DNA from: Lamellibrachia satsuma
Lineage: Eukaryota > Annelida > Polychaeta > Sabellida > Siboglinidae
DNA length: 64,000 nucleotides
Assembly (NCBI GenBank): GCA_033239005.1
Contig: BSQZ01000011.1
Coordinates: 10,684,501 to 10,748,500 of the forward strand
Reading direction: 5' to 3'
Positions 33,133-46,050 of this stretch are shown piece by piece. The translations under genes were made by a program, and so were the position numbers. Within the stretch, counting starts at the first letter, position 1. Each line of letters opens with the position of its first letter. Under the pieces are notes generated by a model, which saw nothing but the letters and a program-made list of their open reading frames with translations, was not told the origin of the DNA and ran no database searches.

Positions 33133-36100
33133 GTATATCAAGTTCCGCTAGATGGCGTCACTTTTTCGTTGTCGTCGAAAATAGCGTCATTTTATGTGTC
33201 CCATATTTGGCACGAAGGCGTGACGCTCGCATCACATGGTCGCGGGAAAAGCCAAAATACTCGGTATGCAAATGACGTGGCCGAGTTTGTTTAACTTCAT
33301 ATCGACCAATGAATGTCTTCTTTACATTATGGGCGCGATAATTTTTTCATTCCGACGCTTTTGTGACTGCACGAAGGTAAGTAAATTTTGTTTTGCTTAA
33401 ACTTGTTAAAAAGTACATATAATATAAAGAAGAATTTTATAGGACTAAAAAAGAACAGTACAATAATTACTTAGCTTTAAAATGATGTGCATATTATTGC
33501 AGTGGACAACTGCCGTTTTTCAGAAAAACGTGGGCAACATGACCCGGTGCGCGCTAATCTGTCATGTTTTGTCGTTCGGAAGCTGCGGTCGGTGGCTTCG
33601 CGTGAACGTATATTGTAAAGACCTTTCGACGCATCGTAATCCGTTGACATCCGTATTTCTGCGATTAAATTATTGCATGTTTTGTTGATAACAGTTATTA
33701 TAAATGTATTATTGTTGTCTATGCGTCAATATTTTTATGTTAAAAATTACGAAAGGTAAATTACTGCAAGATGATTTGACATCGTCATGGCGTCATCTGC
33801 AATACTGGAATATGAAATCTTTTCTAAGAATCCGAGCAATCCACATTTCAACAATAAATTGCTGGCACATTTTGTTTATAGCATTTGTTATATATGTCTT
33901 TCTGTAGTTTGTGTAGCAGTACTTACTAGTTGTCAGAAATTATGTTTTATTATTTTTTTTGTTGCGTTTTACTGCATACCTTTTTTACTGATTATATAAT
34001 TTGTAAATTGTAATAACTGGTGTGAGTTGTGTAGTGTTTCTAAGGTATGCATTTATGATGAATAACAAAATTGTTGTGTATTTGTATATACCTATATGTT
34101 CGGTCGCCTTCCAGTGATTACTGTTAAAAACCAAGTAATCATTGTTTAAAGCTGCAGATACTTTTCACTTTAATATTTCATTATGCATATTTTATACTTA
34201 ATATCTGCCACTATTTGTGTTTTGTTAATTTTTATTTGCAGTGATCATTTATGCCAACTTGAATATCTTCTTAATTATCGTTATTTTATTTTACACATTA
34301 TTTGACATCTTGGATTTTAGAAGATCCAGTTTTTATTTGTGCAAAATTTACTGTTATAAAATGTACTTTTGATATTTTATCATCTGATTATATCAGATAT
34401 ATAATATTATAATTATTAATTTAATTATTCAAAAGTATTTTGTGTTACAGGTAAAGGTATTCAACAGCAACTCGTGTGTACAGACTTCAGCTAGTTTATA
34501 ATTTATATGGATTACAATCGGCTGTTATGATACAAATGAATCGAATGATGAACACCTTGGAGATAACACTGCATGCACTATTGCAACATCATACAAGACT
34601 TCATCTCAGGACAACTGTTCCTTTCTTCAATGATGATTTGAGATAGATTCATCGTCCATCGATGAGCGACATCAAAGTGATGAATTCTGGTTTTGACAAA
34701 TGTGCTGTCGTCTACGATAACCATTATACTCTTACACATGGAAATTATTGCCATGCACTCATCTAACATGATAAACAAAATCATGTGCTTGATGCTGAGA
34801 CAGTGTGCTTGTGGAACATTGACACACTATTGCATTTGCCTGCAAGAAATAAAAAATATGACGAACATCGATAGGCATTGACATTGTCTGAAGAAACGTA
34901 TGTGTATATAGAAATAAATGGTTGCTTTTGAATAACATCTAGCCTTTTCATAATTAATACATGGTAAAATATGTACAATTAACTGTAATATAATCTAAAC
35001 ACATACAATTATTTTGATGCCCCTAGCCCTGTATGGGTGGACCAACTTATTACCATGCTATTACTCCCTGTAAATAGGTCAAGTGTGAAATGCAGGTAAA
35101 CTAATTAGGTAATGTAAAATTACATGGTCACATAGTATTCAAGTTGATAAATTGACATTTTCCATCCATTAAAAGTTAAATAGGCCAATTACCTATTAAA
35201 TAACAGCTAAATTAGCCCATTAATCAAGGTAAATAGGTCAAATGTAAAATGTAGGTCAATTAATTAGGTCATCAAAAATATGGATTTACCAAGTCACATG
35301 ACATTGAAGTAGATACATTGACAATTTCCATCCCATAAAGGTTTAATAAACTCATTTACTAATTAATTACAACCAAATAATCCCATTACTCCATGTATAT
35401 AGGTCAAAGGTTAAATGTAGGTCAACTAATTAGGTCATGTCAAGGTCATATATTATTAACATTAGTTTCTGGGTCATATACCTTTTTATTTCACATCAAT
35501 ATGTTCAATACATTAAAAACTATTGCTATTTTCATATAAATGAAATACAGTCCTCAGCATTCCGGGTCACAAGAAATGGAACCAAATTGTATAGACATCA
35601 ATGCTAATTTTCAGAGATCAAAAAGTGGAATAACTTCGGAAATAATGTAGATATCAACAAAATTCCAAAAGTGTTATAAACTTTATAGGACACTCTATCC
35701 TGTGGAACCATTTAAATGATCATCTGATCGATTTGAATTTTTTGTTGATATACCTACCTATAGCTAGCAGGTCAGTATTTCGATTGTTATCGAATAATAA
35801 TTGTCATTTTAGTAATCATAATCTTGATTACAAACACAAGAATTATTCACTTCTGGATAATTATCTTTTAGCCAACCTCAGCCATAGCCATGACCCAACT
35901 ACAAATTGCATACATGCTTTTCTCCTTATTGTGTACCTAACCTAATGCAATGTTTCTTGACTGTATTTTAATATTGTGTTGAATAACATTGGTGACAACA
36001 ATAGCATAAGGATTTTATTTCATTCATTATGTCAATTATATTGTTAAATGTTATTGTAACCGTGGCTATAATAATGACTGTAATCACGATTACATTAACA

Positions 36101-36270
36101 ATCATACTTGTAATTATTCCACCTTTGTAGCACCACACAACACATTGTTGTAAGGTGCATTGTAATCATTTAAATAACAGTAATTAGCTATGTGATATTC
36201 ACAGTTTTGCAACTATTATGATAATTATAGAATTAGTGCTATCAACTAATCCTAACAAGTTATATTTCAG
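33133..36270. other. Likely intron of the P2X7-like gene
   Basis: Mostly AT-rich. A strong donor-like site (GAAG|GTAAGTAA) lies at 33377 and an acceptor-like 'attattgcag' at about 33502, so an extra exon may exist around 33503-33630. The sequence after that acceptor reads 'WTTAVFQKNVGNMTRC' and matches nothing I recognise. Confidence 0.4.
35050..35460. repeat. About 160-bp degenerate tandem repeat
   Basis: Units with 'taaataggtcaa', 'aattaggt' and 'gacat/caat-ttccatcc' recur near 35070, 35229 and 35394. The period is about 160 bp and the copies are diverged. Confidence 0.7.
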
Positions 36271-36595
36271 AACATATCGACTAGCTGCATATCGACATTT
36301 TACGCTGTGGGCAAGAGGGAGGCTTGGGAAAGGCAACAGACGAGTAATCCCATCCTGTGCTGTGGGAAGGATCTGTGATGTGTATCCTGAACAGAATGGG
36401 ATTTATGAAAAGTTTAGCTATGGAGATTGACCTAACAGAGGTGAGTGTACTGATATAGACAAAGCATGAGGCACACACAGTATGCAGCAGGTTGAAAAAG
36501 TAAAAACATCCCCACTAAAGCAATAATAACTTAATTATCTGAATGCCATCTTATCTCACTTCTGACAACAAAAATGTTACCTGCAGCATTTTGCA

Positions 36596-36900
36596 TGTCC
36601 ATACACACAATTTCATTTATGTTGAGACCATCATACAATATATCAAATGTTTATTCACATAGAAAAACAATTAGCAATGAAATAAGTCTAACTAGGATGA
36701 CTGAAACCAAGACTAAACATTGACTAAAAACAGTTACTTCTACCACCTGCTAATACAACCATGTCCATACACACAATTTAATTTGTTGAGGCCAACACAC
36801 AATATATCAAATGTTTATTCACATAGAAAAACAATTAGCAATGAAATAAGTCTAACTAGGATGACTGAAACCAAGACTAAACATTGACTACTTCTACCAC
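36596..36900. repeat. 166-bp tandem duplication
   Basis: Two units start 'tgtccatacacacaattt' at 36596 and 36762. They share 'caatatatcaaatgtttatt', 'aagtctaactaggatgactg' and 'accaagactaaacattgact' with a few small indels. Confidence 0.9.
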
Positions 36901-38089
36901 CGGGAAACACAACCTGGATCATGGATATCAAAATTACATACATTATTATGGCACAACGTAGTGAATGTATTGGTCGTTTAGCTTAGGAAATAATCATACA
37001 GTGAAGACATGTAACTTTTCACCATAATCATCTGTAGTATTCTGTACCAATTGATATGTTTTAATCCTATTGTTCAATGAGGGTCAGTGTTAGTTTTGTA
37101 CACAGTTAATACAGATGATATACTAATTTTCTATGCAGTGCTCTGACAAGAGGCCACACCAAATTAAAACAAAAGCACTGGGTCACATATGATTCAATAC
37201 ATGTACTTCTCAGAGTGAGGTATGAGCTACTTAGAAAGTTCCGAAATTGTATGTCATGTAAATTTTGCTGGCACTTGACTGATTGATGGAGGAAACTATT
37301 TATCGGTAAAGCGTGTTCTCTGCTGTGCCACAGCCTCCTCTTTTATTGGTTTTTTAATGCCAGCATGCTCTGCTAGAGTTGTTTCCTTGGTGGATGTCAC
37401 ACCTTGGAGCACATGTCTCAGCTTTGGGCCACCCATGCATCTAGCAACAATGCCCTGTAGAATTTCTCTCCTGAAACTGTAGTCCTTCGGTGCCATCACC
37501 TTCTTCACTACGTATCGACCAGCCGACTTAGAATACTGCAGCTGATGACGTAGCTTGTTGTCTGCCGTTTTTGCCATTTCCCGCTGAATGGACAAATGAT
37601 AAATAATTTTATAGATGGACATAATAAAATGAAACATAATTATCTATAGCTGCAACATGCACAGAACAAACCAAACAGTTTGTAAATTCTTGCATGAAAT
37701 GGTTACTGTAACCCTAATATTTATTAGACTTAGGGTCAATTCAAGCAGTTCCAATTCCGGTGTGACATAGTAAAGTGACTCCCATAGAAAGGACCCCTTA
37801 TTGCTATGCTAACTATTTATTGTTTAAGCTGCCATTTAAAAATAACAGGTATGCATGTCAGATATACATTCTGAAGTCAACATAATTGTTTAGGTTGGGG
37901 GTCACAATTCTATAGTGGGGGGGGTCACAATTCAGTGGGCACATTGCAATAGAAAAGTGACCACCATAGAATGTTGACCCCCATTGCTAATTACTTATTG
38001 TCCAGACTGCAATTTAAATACAACAAGTATGTATGTACAGTGTATATAAGTTTGATATGCAGTATATTTATATTTTTGGTCTGTATGTA

Positions 38090-38325
38090 GCATGCTAAAA
38101 TAGGCATGCAATTAAAATTATTAAAAAAAAATTGTACCTATTAGTAATATACTAGTGTAAAAATGTTTTAGCAGGAATTTATTATATTTGACTAAATTAA
38201 TAATAAGCATGCTAAAATAGGCATGCAATTAAAATTTATAAAAATGGTGTGTACCTAATAGTAATATACTAATGTAAAAAGGTTTTAGCAGGAATTTATT
38301 ATATTTGACTAAATTAATAAATACC
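38090..38325. repeat. 117-bp tandem duplication in transposase intron 2
   Basis: 'gcatgctaaaataggcatgc' starts at 38090 and 38207. Both units continue through 'agcaggaatttattatattt' and 'gactaaattaata'. Confidence 0.9.
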
Positions 38326-41274
38326 AAACGGTTATATTGTATCATGTATAAATATTATGTGTGAACAACTTCATAACAATTAGTATTTAATTATCCCCAT
38401 TTATGTGTTACATTGTTAGATATATGTCACTAATCAACCTAAACGTGTCTCCAAACTCCTAACCACTTACTATGTTTCAAAATAATTTTTTAGGATGGGG
38501 TCACAATTCTATAGTGGGGGTCATATTTAAATAGGCATATTGCTATAGAAAAGTGATCTTGGGGTCACAATTCTGTATGGGGTAACTTTTCTATATCACA
38601 CCAGTTCAATTCCACGTATCTTCAATGAATTCCACGTCCACATTAGCAATTAAACAATAGCCCAACTCCATTTTGGTTGGGAAAAAACCACCACTGCTTG
38701 TGTGAATGGGATTTATGTCTCAAACTTGACATAAGCCCCATTGACACCTGCAGTAGTGATTGTTATGCTCCCAACGAAAATCACCAAAATTGAGCTGGGC
38801 TATTGTGTAGTAAGGTATTCACTTCCAATTCCACCTTTGCAATTATATATACCACATTCAAATAGCTATGTTGAATGAATAAACATAATTATATATATCA
38901 ACAAGCAATTCAAAAGCTCAAACTTCTGATTCTGCTTATACATGTACTAAGCATCATAACCTCATCGTTGATTTGTCACTGAACAGGCAGGACTTTTCAG
39001 CCACATCAGCATTTTTTGTAATGCAATGTGTTGCATACATGGTGCATACCCACATTTTTATAATGTGCAACTTTATCATATAATTATATGCAATTGACAC
39101 ATTATTTCATAACTTTGTGGACACTATTACAAACCTTACCTGAACATTTGTGTTGTGGTCGATAGTAGCCAAGTGGAGACGTGCTGTGATGCCTTCGCGA
39201 CTGAAGTGCTTCCTTTTCGGTGCGTACTTCAGGAAGAGGGAGTGTATGCTCTCCAGTTCGCCTGTGTGGATGCATTGTGTCACGCTTTCGATGTCCTGTA
39301 GCAAGCGACGGTCTAGGATGAGCTTTTGGGTCGTGGTGAAAGCTTCGGATCCTTCTGTTAGCCATGGTGTTGTGTGTACCTCATCTGACGTGTATGGTGC
39401 ACGGCTACATTTCTGGTACAGCTCTGCACCAGCCGTCCACGAGTGGCAGTTCTTGATGTGATGAAGGAGGGACATCCACATTTCCTTCATGAGCCGAGGA
39501 TCACCCTTGCAAGCTGATGCGCAGTACCATAGGTGGTTTGCAATGGCATTTATCCAAGGCACAATCTCGGGTTTCTTCGCGGACAACAACCTCTTCTTCA
39601 ATGACTTGACGATGTGCCACAGGTCGTACTCATGTCTGATCTGTGGGTAGTCGTCAGCCAAGGTCTTACGGATGCTAGGGTGTCTGTCAGTTGCAAGTGT
39701 GCTGATTTCCACCCTGTGGTCGCCAAGATTGTGCAAGCACCGTTTCATTCCCTCCACTTCCATCCAGTAGCTGGGCGATGATCAGTCTGCTTTGTGTGTC
39801 CATGATGGAGTAGGTGCCATAAGTAGCATTGTGACCTGGACTGTCACACCTTGCATCACCTGACGCGATCACGCTCTGTCCGGCTAGGGATGACATGATG
39901 GCCTCTGTGTGACATATCCATATGTCCTTCATCACAGGCAGTACGAATGCCTGCTGCATGTTGTAGCATTGGCGAGGTGACAGAGAGCATAGGTTGACCA
40001 GATCGCACATCTCTTTGAAAACAGTGAATGAGTGTCCAGTCAGGAAGAGAGCGCTTGGTACCAACAGATTACTCTCATAGACGTTGTTGATTTTGGGTTG
40101 AGAGTGCCACATGAATGAATGGCCGTCTACACATTCTGTTGTCACAACCACTGCAAACCCATGCACTGTGACGTAGGGCTTTGAAATGAGTGGTTTGTGG
40201 CAGTTGGATGTGTGGCAGGTGCAGAACAGTGACATCAGGTTTCTCTCACAAATTACAAACTTCTTTTCCTTCTCATATGTCTCTGAGCTGCTTGAGTCAT
40301 CCTTGGTTATGTCGCTGTCACCTGTTGTCACAAAGTCTGCATCATTTGCGCCAATGTCTTTGTTCTCACTGTTGCAGATACTTGTAGAATCATCTGACGA
40401 AACCGGCAGTGACATTGGAACATCTGGAGTGACGTTCACTGCGAGAGGACTGTCATGGAGAGGAGACACGTTCAAATCTGATGGCAGCTTCACATATGAG
40501 TGGTCATGATCAACATTCATGGGTGCAATAATGTCATCCGTGACTACAGCAACATCCTTGAAGTGTCGCACTTGAGATACTGTAACCGGATCGGTTTGTG
40601 TTTCAGCATCGGTTGTCGATGGTGTCATAGCAGGAGCGCTGGATGATTTGAAACTAGTACTTGTACTAGCTAAAGGCGAATCCTTCACCTGAAAAGATTA
40701 AAAAAATTTGAATAATAAAAAATTATCACGTGAGAAACTTTTTCTTCTATATCTTACCTTTATAATATGATAGTGTCAGTGTCGTATAGAATATATGAAG
40801 TAATGAACCCCAGGGAAAACATTTTCTCCATGGCTCACTCCATATTGATTTATCCTATGGGTGTTGCACTTATCTCTTCATTTTTTAACAAATCTGTTTG
40901 GTCACTTTGATGAATGCCACTGATAAGATAAGCATGTAAAAAAGTTACCGGTATTTTTCAAGCTGTCAATTTGAAACTTAGTACTTATACAATTTGTGAT
41001 GGCATTTAAAACATGTATGAAATTATTCATATTTCACAGATTAATATCTAACGTAAAGAACCTACATCAATAAACCCTGGTGGAATTGTTCTCTGCAATG
41101 TGTACATCAAATACCCATAATCAGAACATACCTATATGCTATTGAAGGTTATTGTGTATTAAGCTGATAGAAATCATGGTTTGTTAATAAATCACTCGCA
41201 AGAGTTCTCAGGTATATTTTTATTTATGCGCCCCAATGTTCATATCAGAGCAATATGACATCTAGTATAAATTG

Positions 41275-41277
<3 letters not shown>

Positions 41278-41318
<41 letters not shown>
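41278..41318. repeat. (TA)n microsatellite
   Basis: An alternating TA run with one G interruption, followed by a short CA run, in transposase intron 1. Confidence 0.95.
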
Positions 41319-42423
41319 CACACACAGATACAAAGATGCTACGTTATGATATTTAAAAAAAATTGCTAACTTCAGACCCAAACAAATGGGGGATAGCAGA
41401 TATTGATCTGATTTGATTTGATTAAGCATAAACCAGGCTGGTAGTACAAATAACAATTAGCTCAATATACTTCCAAGTGATTTATTGAATATGTCTAGAT
41501 TATTATCAGTTTACATTCACTATAAAATGTATGCATGTTCTAATTATGATTATGCAATGTATACATGGAACAATTCCACTAAATGTCATTGATATAGGTT
41601 GATTATTCCATGAGTTATTAACCATGAAATATTAATAAATTTATTTATATTAAAAATGAAGAGATCAATGCAACAAATGTTAGACATTTTTGTTGAATTC
41701 ACACAGAATGACCCCTATATAATTTGAACCTGGTGTGTCAATATTCTGTTATGGAACATGGACCCTACCAGTGCTTTATGTGAGCACAGTTGAAAGAGAC
41801 TTGAGCAGTTAAATTCGCTAATTGTTTGTTGTGACAGTGACAAGTGTCAGCATGATTCAGCAGTTAGGAAGAAAACATGCAAAGCAATTTTAGTCTCACA
41901 TAGCAATTCATAGCATAACTATACACAGTCAATGACAACAGGCCTTTCAATGTGGTGCTCCACCGTAAAGGCACATAAAAAGGCACAACCCATTATGGCA
42001 CATATGACAAAACCCAATACAAAAGTAGCACAACTGAAATAAGGACAGAAATGGCTCATTAAAATATATGTGGTTATGTCACTTATGTGCACTTTGTTTA
42101 AAAAAAATTGTAAAATTTAATTGCATCAAAATAATAATAAAAAAATGTATATTTCATTATACAAAATTCATAGAATTTTTAGTAACAATCCACAAACTGG
42201 ATTATATTATCTAGTCAATATTGCACTGCTTACAATGGGCCAGGGGGATAAAAATTCCACGATAAAATATGGACACATGGGTATATTTTCTATGGGGTCC
42301 ATATTTGATCTCTTACACCCGATTTAGATTTAACACAACCATGCATGTATATTGTTATCGGACCAAGTGCAGGTATCTATTTGACATAATGGGACTTGGA
42401 CAAGCATCATGTTCAGTCTTTCA

Positions 42424-43145
42424 TGTGCAGTTTTATTTATTTATTTTACAACAGTGGCGATAACAAGGTTTTGTATCAGAATCATGACGGTCAATGAACT
42501 TTAGCACTATTAGCAGGAGATACTGAGTATTTGACAGTATGACTGTTGCATGGCTAATTGGTCATTTAAAGCCAGGTCCACCAGTCATCTATCCTTTTCA
42601 CACAAACCTATTCATTCATTCATTCATTCACTGAAGCCAGATAAGGGTTCCAGGCTTCCAGCACTAAAGAGACAGTGTTTAACACCTCAATCAATCAATC
42701 ATTGCCATCTCCCAACCCTAGCTGCCAACTTGCCATGCTAGTTAATGTTTTAACAAATTCCACTGGCTTATGCAAATTTTTCTTAGTTTGTCTAAGTTGG
42801 TAGCTAGGTTGCACACTATTGACCAAAAGTTTGAAAAACATCCTATCCTTGAGCCAATAATTAACTGTCCACCAAGCAACAGCTGAGCAGTATGGGTCTA
42901 CTATGGGATAATCAGACTGTGTTATGGGACAGTGACATTGCTTTTCTGTTTCATTCCAATGAATATGAAACTTCTACATCCGACTGGAATTGTGCGAGGT
43001 TAATTTAATTGGGAAATTTATGAGTTAATTGTAACTTTATTAATTATACACCCATCAATTAATTTGAAGTGATTAAGTATGTAAAATGTTTAATCAAAAG
43101 AAAATGGTTCCAATGGAAAATGTAACAGTAATAGCTTGAAGTGTG
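42424..43145. repeat. Interspersed repeat family, copy 2
   Basis: Partner of 1231-1885 (see shared blocks there). It lies in intron 1 of the Kolobok-like transposase, inside the 15.6-kb element. Copy 2 has an extra ~60 bp near 42805-42870 ('cacactattgaccaaaagtt') absent from copy 1. Confidence 0.75.
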
Positions 43146-45324
43146 CCTTCAACATGTAATAGTAATAGAAAGAAAACAAAGTGTTAATAATATATTAAAT
43201 TGCAATGTAATAGGCCTCAGGCCTGTTACAGTATTATCAGTAGACTTAGAATAAAATGTAATTATGTCTCTCTTTCTTTATTAACTTCCAGTTATTAGCT
43301 GTGGGGTGGAATCTGATCAATAAAGCAGATTAATTTTATATTATTTTGTCTTAACAAGTCAAGAGAATTTAGTATCGTTGAAAGCAGACGTGTAATCTGA
43401 CAGTGCTCAACTGGATAGATGGCCATGCCTTGGTTAGTTTCCTTTCCAGCTAAACGTGGGGTGAGATACATTGTACTTGAAAGTATTAAAACACTTTTTT
43501 AAAGTATTTATACTTGCATTTGCACTTAATCACAATGAAAGTATTTGTACATTTAAATACTTAGACTATAATATATTTTAAATGTACAACAATATAATGC
43601 TTTGTGCATTATCAATAAATGGCATGTTAGATGCTCTTGGAGAGTAAATAATTTTGTCTTCTACACTACCACAGTTTGCCACTATCACAAGTGCTACTGA
43701 TCTTTATTTACACTGGCCCACACCTTGGCAATTAATTACACAGCAAGCCTCTAGTTGTTGCACTGGTCTGTCTTTTGATCTTGCCTTTCCATGCCCCAGC
43801 TGGTGTGCCCTGCTAGCTGCTAAAGCCTTCTACTGTGTCAATTTTGCATTGAGTTAATATGACATGCCTGTGGACTGGGCAGAAGGATGTTACCCATAAT
43901 CCTTATCTTATTAAGACTTGGCATTGCTTTGTTTACAGTGGCACACATAAGAGCACTTAATTGCAATTAGCAACAACAGGCTTCTGCTGCCCTAGAGTGT
44001 CTTGTTATCATGTTTCTCCCAGTGGATTCCCTGGGGACCCCCACCGAAAGTGAATGCACCAGTCCCACTAAAGCATGGCATAGCCACAGGCACAGAATTA
44101 TAAAAGAAACATTCAAAACTTGGTACAATGATATACACGGTCGTTAATGATTTTAAAGAGGTAAATGGATCGGTAAATTAGTCCAGAAATCTACTCGGGG
44201 AAAAAAATCAGTGACGGTGTGCTTACTTGTTCAAAACCACAGCCTCAGCCCAGGCTCAGAAGGCGTTTCACTTAGAGCACCGGATACTTATTACGTCTGT
44301 ATGTCAATAAATAATATCAAATTATCTTCTTGAATAACTTTGCCTAATACATAAACCATGTTATAAAGCTACTGTATACCCTCTAGCACTTATTGTTATT
44401 GTTTTGAGTAAGGTATGTAGACGTAGCCGTGGCGTAGTACATCACGATCACGTCGAAAATAAATCGGCGGTATTGAAAACACTCGTAATTGTATCAAATG
44501 ATTCACACTTACTCGCACTTTATTGTATTAATTCATTTCGATTTCTATGGTTGGTCGTATATATGCCGACGTTGGAGCACAATTGTGCATGATATTGGGT
44601 TGGGACTATTTTGTAATCGGAGTGATAAGTTACATTGCCATGGTAACGCTAATCCAATTTACTAACCTGCATGGTTTTGGCTCGTCGCTTCCTACGCACC
44701 GCTCTGCCCTCTGATATCTCCTGTTTCCTGGTCAATTTTGCCGAAGAATAATCCGTAGATGCATAGTCATATCCGGAAAAATCAACCAAAGATGGAATGG
44801 CGTCTTTGATTAAGAATGACGTCTTGACGCTCACCGTCTGTCCATTCCGATCACATACGTTTTTCTTCTTGTAATCCGCATCGGAAAAGTGGTCACTGCA
44901 GACTCTCGCAGAGCTTGCTTCTGGCGGACACGCCAATTTCAGAATTTGTAACCATCTTTTCCGTTGCAAATCCTTCCTCGGAAGTCGATGGAAAGTTTTA
45001 TCTTTGCACTTATAGTACCAGTTGGTACATCCAGGAGCCATGCAGTGCACGCCGGTTTTCTTTTTTTTAGATTTTCCAAGTGTTTCGGCCGCTTTTCCGA
45101 GAGATGCGTCGGCGCTCATATTGATTTACTGTATGAAGGCGGTGCTTGGGATTTCGGACTCAAACCGCTCTGCCGCTGAACCCCCCCGCAGAGCAATGGC
45201 GCCGCCCAGCGTCAATAATGGCAACGTTTAAACAAATATTACAAAATAACCGTGGCGTTGCGCCCATCATATAAGGGTGATATATACTGTAAATGGTATG
45301 TTATTACGATTGGGCTATGGTTGT

Positions 45325-45345
45325 CAAAGTGCTTCACCCCCCCCT
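45325..45345 (-). repeat. Right terminal inverted repeat
   Basis: The minus strand from 45345 inward reads AGGGG, GGGG, TGAAGCA, CTTT. A run of eight G (C on the plus strand) occupies the spacer position of the left end. Confidence 0.7.
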
Positions 45346-45735
45346 TTAACAACTCTAGAGACAAGGAGGTTAAGAGGAGATCAGATTGAAGTTTTTAAGA
45401 TATTGAATGGGTATGAAAATATTGATAGAAATGTTTTTCTCACTCAAGAAGGATAGCAGAACTAGAGGACATGAGGTAAAATTAGTAAAGGAACAATGTA
45501 GATTGGACATCAGGAAGCACTCGTTCTAACAGAGGACAATAAATGAATGGAACAAATTGTCTACAGATTGTGTAACTGCTAGCAGCGTGAATATGTTTAA
45601 AAACAAGGTTGACACATATCTCAGGAGGGCAGGTTATAAGTAGATGAACATTGTAGGACTCTCGATAAGCCAATGGCTTCCTTGTCCACTTGCCATCTGG
45701 GCCTTTGGCTTGGATGGCAAATCTTGTTAAAAATC
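45346..45735 (+). mobile_element. CR1-like LINE, right half, with second TTAA
   Basis: It begins with TTAA (45346-45349) and matches 57908-58290 of the long LINE copy: 'ggagg-ttaagaggagatcag', 'aatgaatggaacaaattg', 'gtgaatatgtttaaaaac' and the 3' region 'ggactctcgataagccaatg'. It ends in the family's short 3' repeat, 'aatcttgtta'. Frameshifts and a stop show it was inactive. Confidence 0.85.
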
Positions 45736-45825
45736 TTGATTGTGGTAATGGGTTTATCTGTCTTGTGAATGTTCCCTTTCGGCAGATCTTGACTTTAGCC
45801 CCATCCGAGTATCATTGAAATGTCG

Positions 45826-46050
45826 AAAGAGCTGTTTGGAGTGAACCTACGCCTGACTATAGAGTATAGTACATATGAATGAATTAATCTTTATTTTCAA
45901 CAAAACAAACAATAAAAGCAGCGGTTACCAAAGTAGCGATTATTACATTATAGTATGATACAGAATTGTACAAATGTTGAAAAAGAGCTGTTTGGAGTGA
46001 ACCTATGCCTGATTATAGTACATACGAATAAATTAAGCTTTATTTTCAAT
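45826..46050. repeat. About 155-bp duplication
   Basis: 'aaagagctgtttggagtgaa' occurs near 45828 and 45982, and each copy is followed by 'cctgaytatag', 'gtacata-gaat' and 'tttattttcaa'. Confidence 0.85.

Larger units (their letters stand above)
30277..36430 (+). pseudogene. P2X7 C-terminal-domain-like protein, interrupted
   Basis: Three pieces in order match the Cys-rich intracellular domain known from the P2X7 receptor C-terminus and from many stand-alone proteins. Piece 1 (30277-30500) starts at ATG, has 'PVPYGFHPVCEP' and ends 'RVGNVSWCSCGNC'. Piece 2 (32928 to about 33132) has 'CVPMSTHVESLCCAEVP', 'GTCVTEHKDFVAVCTNRAVL' and 'DLRADSLIRP'. Piece 3 (36271-36430, acceptor tttcag) has '[20 protein letters not shown]', '[12 protein letters not shown]' and a stop. 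The Trp-Cys-Ser-Cys-Gly-Asn-Cys and Cys-Cys pairs are the metal-binding residues expected for the domain. No channel part is present. Pieces 1 and 2 join exactly at an 8-bp direct repeat, not at canonical splice sites, and the phases of the likely donor (33132) and acceptor (36271) disagree. The present copy is therefore probably broken. Its role in the element is unknown. Confidence 0.7.
37296..45119 (-). pseudogene. THAP-DDE (Kolobok-like) transposase, three exons, one frameshift
   Basis: Exon 1 (44667-45119, ATG at 45119) encodes a Lys-rich start and a THAP C2CH zinc finger: Cys26, Cys31, Cys74, His77, with Trp56 and 'RVCSDHF'. Exon 2 (39140-40688) encodes a Ser/Asp-rich linker and the catalytic region: 'GDARCDSPGHNATYGTYS', 'ISTLATDRHPSIRKTL', 'YDLWHIVKSLKKRL', 'GDPRLMKEMWMSLLHHIKN'. 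The two Asp motifs (GDARCD and TDRH) are the likely first catalytic residues. Exon 3 (37296-37583) encodes a basic C-terminus with TAG stop. Splice sites are GT-AG and phase 0. Exon 2 is 1549 nt, one more than a multiple of three. A short deletion near 39765, just before 'SYWMEVEGMKR', breaks the frame. Intron 1 contains an interspersed repeat. Confidence 0.85.
29750..45345. mobile_element. Kolobok-like DNA transposon, about 15.6 kb
   Basis: Four independent signs define it. Collinear LINE halves flank it. TTAA is duplicated at both ends. The termini are imperfect inverted repeats (left 'AGGGGAACTGAAGCAATTTT', right inverted 'AGGGGGGGGTGAAGCACTTT'). A THAP plus DDE-type transposase gene starts about 230 bp inside the right end. 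TTAA duplication with a THAP-DDE protein is typical of the Kolobok superfamily. It also carries a convergent gene with a P2X7-C-terminus-like domain, an internal 2.4-kb block, and several tandem and interspersed repeats in its introns. The size is large for such an element, partly from nested repeats. The transposase is frameshifted, so this copy is probably not autonomous now. Confidence 0.8.

Noticed and set aside
39150..40509. Plus-strand frames opposite the transposase
   Set aside because: They are antisense shadows of the Kolobok-like exon 2, whose minus-strand frame has clear motifs and splice phases.
44964..45231. Plus-strand frames over the THAP exon
   Set aside because: The minus strand carries the C2CH finger in correct spacing, so the plus-strand frames are shadows.
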